A DNA stretch of 44,520 nt from an uncultured Olsenella sp. (GTDB taxonomy: Bacteria; Actinomycetota; Coriobacteriia; Coriobacteriales; Atopobiaceae): NCBI GenBank assembly GCA_949291295.1, contig CASEVE010000021.1, forward strand, positions 1 through 44,520, read 5' to 3'. This document shows, piece after piece, positions 38,756 to 44,520 of this stretch. Each line of letters starts with the position of its first letter. Position 1 is the stretch's first letter. Under the pieces are notes generated by a model that was not told the origin of the DNA, did no database searches, and saw only the letters and a list, made by a program, of their open reading frames with translations. Position numbers and translations under genes: made by a program.

Positions 38756-38872
38756 GTGGGCACAAATGTTGAACTATTCGTGCCCACGTAAGGGGGTTGC
38801 GAGAAGAACGTGCAGGTAGAAAGTGCCCACATAAGTGACTTGGGGCTGATTGGTTAAAAGTTTGTGCCCACT
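38756..38872. repeat. GTGGGCAC/GTGCCCAC hairpin cluster
   Basis: A perfect 8-bp inverted repeat (GTGGGCAC at 38756-38763, GTGCCCAC at 38780-38787) is followed by two further GTGCCCAC copies near 38818 and 38865. Spacer words (CACAAATGTTGAAC) resemble those in the 28.8-kb units (CACAAATAGTTCCC), so the two loci may carry related repeats. No gene is seen in 38710-39054. Confidence 0.65.
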
Positions 38873-38965
38873 CAGCTCGGGGGCCCAAGCAGGGGAGGGG
38901 CAAGGCAGGGTGCCGCGGTGGGGTCGCGGGGTCGAGCGGGTACAATAGGGCTTCGGATGGGGCGT

Positions 38966-39049
38966 CGATAAGACCGTGCCGACAAGACCGTGCCGATAAG
39001 AACGTACCGATAAGAACGTACCGATAAGAACGTACCGATAAGAACGGGG
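38966..39049 (+). repeat. 14-bp tandem array directly upstream of priA
   Basis: Six head-to-tail 14-bp units: CGATAAGACCGTGC, CGACAAGACCGTGC, three identical CGATAAGAACGTAC, and CGATAAGAACGGGG. The array ends 5 bp before the priA start codon, so it lies in the 5' leader. A -10-like TACAAT is at 38941-38946, with no convincing -35 box. Confidence 0.85.
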
Positions 39050-39054
39050 CCGCC

Positions 39055-41358
39055 ATGCGCTTTGCGAGCGTCGTGCTCGACATATCAACGCGCCAGCTCG
39101 ATGGCGCGTTCTCCTACGCCGTGCCGTCAGAGCTCGAGGGTGAGACGGTCGTTGGCAGCACGGTGCTCGTGACCTTCTCGCACCGGGCGGCCGTGGGCTA
39201 TGTGGTGGCCGTGCTCTCCGAGCCGCCCGAGGGCGTGTCATCCAAGAAGATCCAGCCCATCGAGCAGGTCCTTGCGCCGAGCGCCTTTGACGAGACGGCG
39301 GCCCGCGTGGCCGCGTGGATCGCGCGCGAGTACGCCTGTCCTCTTGTTGAGGCCATCCGCCCGTTTCTTGCCCCCGGGCAGAAGGTCAGGGTGACGCGTA
39401 GCTCCGCAGACGCTCCGTGGGAGCTCAAAAACGAGCGCGCGGGAGCCGTGGATGCTCGCTGGGCGTCGCTTGCCCCCGAGGCAAATGACTTTACGCCCGT
39501 GCGCGCCGCCTCGCGCCAGCGCGCCGTCATCGAGGCCCTGCGCGAGGGCCCGCAGCGCGTCTCAGAGCTTGCCGCCACCATTCCGGGTGCGGCCTCTGCC
39601 GTGACGGCGCTTGCCAAGCGCGGGGTCGTGGTGGTTGAGGCGCGCAGGGTTGTGCGCGGAGGGGACAAAACCACGCTCTCCTCGGCGGCGGCCCCCCGGC
39701 CGGAGAGGCTCACGCGGGGACAGATCAGCGCCCTTGCGGCCATCGATGCCGCGCGCGCCGCCCGTTGCGGTGACGTGGTGCTCGTAGACGGCGTGACGGG
39801 GTCCGGCAAGACCGAGGTCTACCTCAGCGCCATCGAGCGCGCGCTCGCGGACGGGCGCGGCGCGCTCGTGCTCGTGCCGGAGATCTCACTCACTGCGCAG
39901 ACCGTGGGGCGCTTCCGCAGCCGCTTTGGAGACGACGTGGCGGTTCTTCACTCCCGGCTCTCTGCGGGGGAGCGCTTTGACCAGTGGGACCTTGTGCGCC
40001 AGGGCCGCGCGCACGTGGTCGTGGGCGCTCGCTCCGCGCTCTTTGCGCCGCTGGCAGACGTTGGCCTCATCATCATCGATGAGGAGCACGAGGGCTCCTA
40101 CAAACAGGACAAGGCCCCGCGCTACCATGCGCGCGAGGTTGCGGCCGAGCTCGCCCGCGCGCGGGGGGCGGCTTTGGTCCTGGGGTCGGCAACGCCCTCG
40201 CTCGAGAGCCTCCAGCGCTGCCGGGCGGGATCGTTTCGCGGGGCGTCGTGGACGCGCGTCGAGATGCCGGAGCGCCCGGGCACAGCCGTGCTGCCGCGCG
40301 TCACCGTGGTGGACATGGCGGAGCAGTTTCGCGGCGGAGGGCGCTCGATCTTCTCGGCACCGCTCGTGGCTGCCCTGCGCGGCGTTGCCGAGCGGCGCGA
40401 GAAGGCCGTGCTCATGCTCAACCGCCGCGGCTTTGCCAACTTCCTCATGTGCCGCGAGTGCGGCTGCGTGCCCGAGTGCCCGCACTGCTCCACGGCGCTC
40501 ACCTACCACGAGCGCGGCCACATGCTCGCATGCCACACCTGCGGGCGCAGCTGGCCGGTTCGGGCCTTTCCGGACCCCTCGACGAGCTGTCCCAACTGCG
40601 GGAGCCGCTATCTTGCCGCCTTTGGCGTGGGCACGCAGCGCGTGGAGGACGAGCTTGCGATGGTCCTGCCGCAGGACGTGGAGGTCATCCGCATGGATGC
40701 GGACACCACGCGCGCCAAGGGCGCCCACCAGCGCCTGCTCGAGCAGTTTGACGCGGCGGAGTGCGCGGTGCTCGTGGGCACGCAGATGATTGCCAAGGGG
40801 CTCGACTTTCCGGAGGTCACGCTCGTGGGCGTCATCAACGCGGACACCATGCTCAAGCTGCCGGACTTTCGCGCCGCCGAGCGCACCTACGACCTTCTTG
40901 AGCAGGTGGCAGGCCGTGCCGGGCGCGGGCAGCGCCCTGGTGAGGTCATCGTGCAGACGTACTGGGCAACGCACCCCGCCATGCGCGCGGTGGCCGCCCA
41001 CGACCGCGCGGTCTTTCTCGACGCCGAGCTCTCCGAGCGCGCCGAGGCGGGCTACCCTCCCTTCAGCCGTCTGGCCAACGTCATTGTCTGGGGACGCAGC
41101 GAGAAGGACGTGCGCTCCGTTACGTCCGAGCTTGCCGAGGCAGTGCGCTCGCGCGTGGGCATGGCCGCCGGCTGGGAGGTCCTGGGGCCGGCCGACTGCG
41201 TCAAGTCGCGCGTGAAGGACCAGACGCGCCGCCATATCATGGTGAAGGCGCCCGTGGACGCAGATCTTGGAGGCCTTCTGGGTTCCTGCGTGACGGGTCT
41301 CGGCCGCCGCGTGGGTATTAACATTGCAGTGGACATAGACGCCTACGACATGATGTAG
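39055..41358 (+). CDS. priA: Primosomal protein N' (replication restart helicase PriA)
   Basis: 767 aa. A 3'-to-5' DNA helicase that reloads the replisome at stalled forks. N-terminal DNA-binding region (MRFASVVLDIST...LDGAFSYAVP). Helicase motifs: Walker A VDGVTGSGKTEVYL (~residues 243-256), VLVPEISLTAQ, DEEH box IIIDEEHEGSYKQ (~342) and GSATPSLES. Zinc-binding cysteines: CRECGCVPECPHC (~466-478), CHTCGRSW and CPNCGS. The C-terminal AGRAGRGQRPGEV motif is complete, and the frame is intact and of normal length. The leader contains a 14-bp tandem array, and the start is set only by the frame since the leader lacks a standard AGGAGG (GGGGCC is nearest). Confidence 0.95.
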   Translation: MRFASVVLDISTRQLDGAFSYAVPSELEGETVVGSTVLVTFSHRAAVGYVVAVLSEPPEGVSSKKIQPIEQVLAPSAFDETAARVAAWIAREYACPLVEAIRPFLAPGQKVRVTRSSADAPWELKNERAGAVDARWASLAPEANDFTPVRAASRQRAVIEALREGPQRVSELAATIPGAASAVTALAKRGVVVVEARRVVRGGDKTTLSSAAAPRPERLTRGQISALAAIDAARAARCGDVVLVDGVTGSGKTEVYLSAIERALADGRGALVLVPEISLTAQTVGRFRSRFGDDVAVLHSRLSAGERFDQWDLVRQGRAHVVVGARSALFAPLADVGLIIIDEEHEGSYKQDKAPRYHAREVAAELARARGAALVLGSATPSLESLQRCRAGSFRGASWTRVEMPERPGTAVLPRVTVVDMAEQFRGGGRSIFSAPLVAALRGVAERREKAVLMLNRRGFANFLMCRECGCVPECPHCSTALTYHERGHMLACHTCGRSWPVRAFPDPSTSCPNCGSRYLAAFGVGTQRVEDELAMVLPQDVEVIRMDADTTRAKGAHQRLLEQFDAAECAVLVGTQMIAKGLDFPEVTLVGVINADTMLKLPDFRAAERTYDLLEQVAGRAGRGQRPGEVIVQTYWATHPAMRAVAAHDRAVFLDAELSERAEAGYPPFSRLANVIVWGRSEKDVRSVTSELAEAVRSRVGMAAGWEVLGPADCVKSRVKDQTRRHIMVKAPVDADLGGLLGSCVTGLGRRVGINIAVDIDAYDMM

Positions 41359-41396
41359 GCTTGGCGCGCGGCCCCACGCCGCGCTGAAGGAGGACC

Positions 41397-41945
41397 ATGA
41401 ACGAGCTCAAGCAGATCGTGCTCTCGCCCGACCCGCGCCTCGCGCAGGAGTGCGCCCCCATCGAGACGATCGATGACGAGGTGCGCTCCCTGGCAAAGCG
41501 CATGCTCAAGGTGATGTATGCCGCGGACGGCTGCGGCCTTGCCGGCCCTCAGATCGGCGAGATGCGCCAGATCGTGGTCATCGACGTTGACTGGGCGGGC
41601 AGGGGCTCCAAGAAAAACCCCTACGTGCTCATCAATCCTCGCATTGTTGCCGCAGATGGTCCCGAGGTCGAGGGCTCCGAGGGCTGCCTCTCCTTCCCGG
41701 GCGTGAGCGTGCGCGTCAAGCGCCCGAGCCACGTGGTTGTGCAGGCAAAGAACCTCGATGGCGACCTCATGCAGTACGAGGCCGAGGGCAACCTCATGGC
41801 CGTGTGCCTGCAGCACGAGATCGACCACGTTCACGGTGTGACGATGTTTGACCACCTGGCGCCGATGGCGCGCGCCGAGGCGGAGCGCGAGTACGAGGCC
41901 GCGCTTGCCGCCGGTGCCCGTCCGGGCGAGACCGAGGTGGAGTAG
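41397..41945 (+). CDS. def: Peptide deformylase
   Basis: 182 aa, ATG at 41397 behind AAGGAGG. It removes the formyl group from new N-termini. All three signatures are present: GCGLAGPQIG, EGCLSFPGV (metal-ligand Cys) and QHEIDHVHG (HExxH). It lies 38 bp after priA and 9 bp before fmt, the common priA-def-fmt-rsmB order. Confidence 0.95.
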   Translation: MNELKQIVLSPDPRLAQECAPIETIDDEVRSLAKRMLKVMYAADGCGLAGPQIGEMRQIVVIDVDWAGRGSKKNPYVLINPRIVAADGPEVEGSEGCLSFPGVSVRVKRPSHVVVQAKNLDGDLMQYEAEGNLMAVCLQHEIDHVHGVTMFDHLAPMARAEAEREYEAALAAGARPGETEVE

Positions 41946-41954
41946 GGAGGCCCC

Positions 41955-42902
41955 ATGCCCGATTCCAGCCAGGCCCAGCCGAGGCTGCGCGTTGTCTTCA
42001 TGGGAACGCCGGACTTTGCAGTGCCGTCGCTCGAGGCGCTTGCGGAGGTGCACGATGTTGTGCTCGTGCTCACGCGCCCGGACGCCGTGCGCGGGCGCGG
42101 CAGGGCGCTTGTGCCGTCTCCGGTCAAGGCTCGCGCGCTCGAGCTGGGGATCCCCGTGCTCGAATGCTCACGCATGACGCCCGAGGCAATCTGCGCCCTG
42201 CGTGATGCCAGGGCCGACGTCTTCTGCGTTGCGGCGTTTGGGTGCATCCTGCCCGATGAGGTGCTCACCATGGCACCGGGCGGGTGCGTGAACGTGCATG
42301 CGTCGCTTCTGCCTCGCTGGCGCGGGGCGGCGCCGATTCAGCGTGCCATCCTTGCGGGAGATGCCGAGACGGGCGTTTCCATCATGCGCATCGGGCACGG
42401 CGTGGACACGGGCGCCTACTGTGCCCAGGCGTCCTGCCCCGTGGGCGAGAAGGACACCGAGGAGCTCACCTGCGAGCTTGCGAGCATGGGAGCTAAGCTG
42501 CTCGTCGAGACGTTGCCTTCCGTGGTTGACGGTACCGCCGCGTGGACCGAGCAGGACGAGGCACTTGTCACGCACGCGGCCAAGATCGAGAAGGGCGAGC
42601 TTCTGCTTAATCCGGCGGACGGTGCGCGTGAGAATGCCCTGCGCGTACAGGCTTCCGGAGACACCGCCCCGGCGCGCTGCGTTGTTGCTGGTCGCGGCGT
42701 GCGCGTGTGCGCGGCGCGCGTTGATGGCGAGAAGCGCGTGGCTCCCGGCGGCGTCTTGGTGGCGCGCGGTCGTGTGTGGCTCGGCTGCGCCGACGGCGCG
42801 CTCGAGGTCGTGCGCGTTAAGCCCGAGGGAAAGCGTGAGATGGAGGCCTCCGCATGGGCGGCTGGTCTTCGCGGCGATGCCCTGACGTGGGAGCGTGCGT
42901 AG
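41955..42902 (+). CDS. fmt: Methionyl-tRNA formyltransferase
   Basis: 315 aa, ATG at 41955 after GGGAGG. It transfers a formyl group from 10-formyl-THF to Met-tRNAfMet. N-terminal FMGTPDFAVPSLEAL, the folate-binding signature VNVHASLLPRWRGAAPIQRA (N-H-D type, with the Asp in HGVDTGA), and a C-terminal OB-like domain. The stop codon shares one base with the GTG start of rsmB, so the genes are coupled. Confidence 0.95.
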   Translation: MPDSSQAQPRLRVVFMGTPDFAVPSLEALAEVHDVVLVLTRPDAVRGRGRALVPSPVKARALELGIPVLECSRMTPEAICALRDARADVFCVAAFGCILPDEVLTMAPGGCVNVHASLLPRWRGAAPIQRAILAGDAETGVSIMRIGHGVDTGAYCAQASCPVGEKDTEELTCELASMGAKLLVETLPSVVDGTAAWTEQDEALVTHAAKIEKGELLLNPADGARENALRVQASGDTAPARCVVAGRGVRVCAARVDGEKRVAPGGVLVARGRVWLGCADGALEVVRVKPEGKREMEASAWAAGLRGDALTWERA

Positions 42903-44221
42903 TGGCGCGCGCAACCGAGGCGCGCAGGTGCGCCCTCGCCCTTCTCGGCGAGCGACGCAGGCGCGACGCGCGAGCCCGCGACCTGCTGCGCGGAGCGTCC
43001 GAGCTCGAGCGGCTCTCCGAGCGCGACCGGGGCTTTGTGACGCGCCTTGTCATGGGAGTGACGTCTGCTCAGGGAGAGCTCGATCGCGTGATTGAGTCTC
43101 ACCTGCGACGCGGCGCCAAGCTGGAGCCGCGCGTGCGCGACGCCCTGCGGCTCGCCGCCTTTGAGCTGCTGTATCTGGGCGCTCGTCCGGATGCCGCCGT
43201 GAGCCAGGGCGTGGAGCTCGTCCGCAGTGTGGCGCCACGGGCGGCAGGCCTTGCCAACGCCGTCTTGAGACGCGTTGCCGAGAAGGACGCGGCCACGCTG
43301 GTTGCCTCTCGGGCGCGCGTGGCTGACGGGTCTTTTACCGCTTCTGACCTCGCACGCGTTGGTGCTCTGCCCAAGTGGCTCTGCGAGCGCGCGATGGCGT
43401 CTCTTAGTGCGGAGGAGGTAGCCGCCTGGGCCGAGCGTGCCCTCGAGCCTGCCGCCTCCTGGGTTGCCGCCAACCGTGCCCGCACGGAAAAGGGACAGTC
43501 CCTCTTCCGCATGCTCGAGGAGGCGGGCTGCAGGCCGGAGGAGGGGCCGCTTCCGGGCTCCTTTAGGCTCGGCGCGCCGGCGCGGCTGGCGCCATCCGGT
43601 CTGGTTGAGAGCGTCGACGTGCTGCCGTGCGACCTTGCGGCTCAGGAGGTGGCGCTCTCGTGCGAGCCGACGCCGGGGGAGCGCGTGCTCGAGATCGGCC
43701 AGGGTCGCGGAACCAAGACGATTTTGCTCGAGGGGGCGGCCGTCGCTGCGGGCGGCCCGTGCGAGATCGTGGCGGTGGAGTCCGACGAGCGCCGCTCCGC
43801 ACGTTCCACCGCGCGTATGGAGACTGCAGGCGTGGCGGACCACGTGCGGTGCGTCTGTGCCGACGGCCGTGCGCTCGATGCGTCTCTCGGTGGCTTTGAC
43901 CTGGTGTTCATTGATGCTCCGTGCACGGGGACGGGCACGCTTTCCCGCCACCCCGAGATTGCGTGGTCGCTCGAGGAGGATGCTCCGGAGAAGCTGTCGC
44001 GCCTCCAGGGCGAGCTTCTTTCTGCGGCCGCCGCGCGCGTCGCTGCAGGCGGTAGGCTCGTGTACGCCACCTGCTCGGTGCTTGCCGAGGAGAACGAGCG
44101 CGTGGTGGAGGCGTTTCTCGCCAGCCCTGCGGGCGCAGGCTTTGATTTCGTGCGCTCGGATCGTACGAGCTGGCCTAACGCGGACACGCACTTTCACGCG
44201 CACCTGCAACGTCGCTCGTAG
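42902..44221 (+). CDS. rsmB: 16S rRNA m5C967 methyltransferase
   Basis: 439 aa from the GTG at 42902 (MARATEARRCALALLGE), overlapping the fmt stop. The frame is open to 42854, but this start matches the NusB-like N-terminal domain (to ~150). SAM-dependent Rossmann domain: motif I reads VLEIGQGRGTKT in place of the more usual DLCAAPGGKT. Motif IV, with one catalytic Cys, is FIDAPCTGTGTLSRHPEI, and motif VI, with the second, is YATCSVL. The unusual motif I is worth noting but keeps the Gly-rich loop. Last gene of the priA-def-fmt-rsmB group. Confidence 0.92.
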   Translation: MARATEARRCALALLGERRRRDARARDLLRGASELERLSERDRGFVTRLVMGVTSAQGELDRVIESHLRRGAKLEPRVRDALRLAAFELLYLGARPDAAVSQGVELVRSVAPRAAGLANAVLRRVAEKDAATLVASRARVADGSFTASDLARVGALPKWLCERAMASLSAEEVAAWAERALEPAASWVAANRARTEKGQSLFRMLEEAGCRPEEGPLPGSFRLGAPARLAPSGLVESVDVLPCDLAAQEVALSCEPTPGERVLEIGQGRGTKTILLEGAAVAAGGPCEIVAVESDERRSARSTARMETAGVADHVRCVCADGRALDASLGGFDLVFIDAPCTGTGTLSRHPEIAWSLEEDAPEKLSRLQGELLSAAAARVAAGGRLVYATCSVLAEENERVVEAFLASPAGAGFDFVRSDRTSWPNADTHFHAHLQRRS

Positions 44222-44296
44222 TCCTCGGGGGGCTCCCGGCCTCTTGCCAAGAAACGCAGCGGAGCTCTGGCCCGAGGTATCGTTCGTCGCGTGCCT

Positions 44297-44464
44297 GCCG
44301 AGAAAAGTTTGCCTCTGTACCACGTCTCACGATGGGGTGCCGAGAAATACTGTGCTGTGTACCAGGAGGCGGCGTGTGTCGCCGAGAAAACCAGGCCGCT
44401 GTACCGAGCCCAACCGTGTGTCGCCGAGACGATATGAGCTGAACATTGGGCCCTCCCCCTGCCG
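44297..44464. repeat. Four 42-bp tandem repeats downstream of rsmB
   Basis: GCCGAGA recurs at exactly 42-bp steps (44297, 44339, 44381, 44423), with a CTGTACC-like word about 19-24 bp into the first three units; the rest of each unit varies. Minus-strand frames through the array show 14-residue periodicity (FSATHAASWYTAQY / FSAPHRETWYRGKL), but two frames do so equally, as any 42-bp repeat would, so coding is not shown. A looser related word is at 44246. Confidence 0.75.
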
Positions 44465-44520
44465 CGGCTCCGTGGGTCGGGCGACAATGGTCGTACCACC
44501 AACCGTGGCCGCGCGCCACA

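Noticed and set aside
42416..44323. 635-codon minus-strand frame, and one at 39886-41235
   Set aside because: Antisense to fmt/rsmB and priA, both of which are certain genes.

Overview
This window looks like accessory DNA from a high-GC Gram-positive bacterium, most probably a member of the Coriobacteriia (Olsenella/Atopobium-like). That placement is an inference. It rests on GC-rich codon use, three LytR-CpsA-Psr (LCP) proteins, a class B sortase, FIVAR- and DUF5648-type surface proteins, and several IS256 and IS21 elements. The last 5 kb (priA-def-fmt-rsmB, 39055-44221) is ordinary chromosomal backbone. Almost everything before it is accessory.

Layout. 1-1884: a broken IS256 copy, the C-terminal end of a PP2C-type phosphatase, and a nearly complete but inactivated IS256. 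2042-5113: an unrecognised pair, a two-pass membrane protein followed by an 801-aa P-loop NTPase. 5305-8082: a gene start cut off by an IS21 element, then a second istA scrap. 8395-10775: a Septu-like anti-phage system (ptuB, ptuA), clearly AT-richer than its surroundings. 10953-11310: two decayed IS256 scraps. 11417-14635: a 1072-aa protein with an AlbA_2 (Schlafen-type) N-terminus. 15165-17049: an XRE regulator divergent from an LCP gene. 17664-20197: a six-TM membrane protein, an orphan dTDP-glucose dehydratase and a Phd/RelE-type toxin-antitoxin pair. 20228-23084: the N-terminal scrap of a PP2C gene, a second and different IS21, and an IS256 end. 23138-24958: a RES-domain protein with a large insertion. 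25023-35065: secreted and cell-surface proteins (beta-helix protein, lipoprotein, decaying GH84 hexosaminidase, sortase B). 35074-38709: two more LCP genes, a second XRE regulator and an intact PP2C gene.

Two themes stand out. First, 2-25 kb reads as a defence island: Septu, a toxin-antitoxin pair, a RES protein, an AlbA_2 giant and an unknown NTPase/membrane pair are separated by insertion sequences. The NTPase pair and the AlbA_2 protein are the best candidates for something undescribed. Second, there are two copies of a module [XRE <- operator -> LCP]. The copy at 36-38.7 kb is followed by an intact PP2C phosphatase. The copy at 15 kb has lost its phosphatase, but an N-terminal scrap (20228) and a C-terminal scrap (101-472) of such a gene lie elsewhere, both beside insertion sequences.

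Many genes are broken: both istA genes, the IS256 transposase, one XRE gene, and the GH84 gene (a frameshift in its signal peptide, an in-frame amber, and an IS256 fusion at its 3' end). Several of these breaks are in or beside homopolymers, so assembly error must be excluded before reading them as biology. Non-coding structure includes three 103-bp palindromic units at 28.8-29.1 kb, hairpins and a 14-bp tandem array upstream of priA, and four 42-bp repeats at the end of the window.
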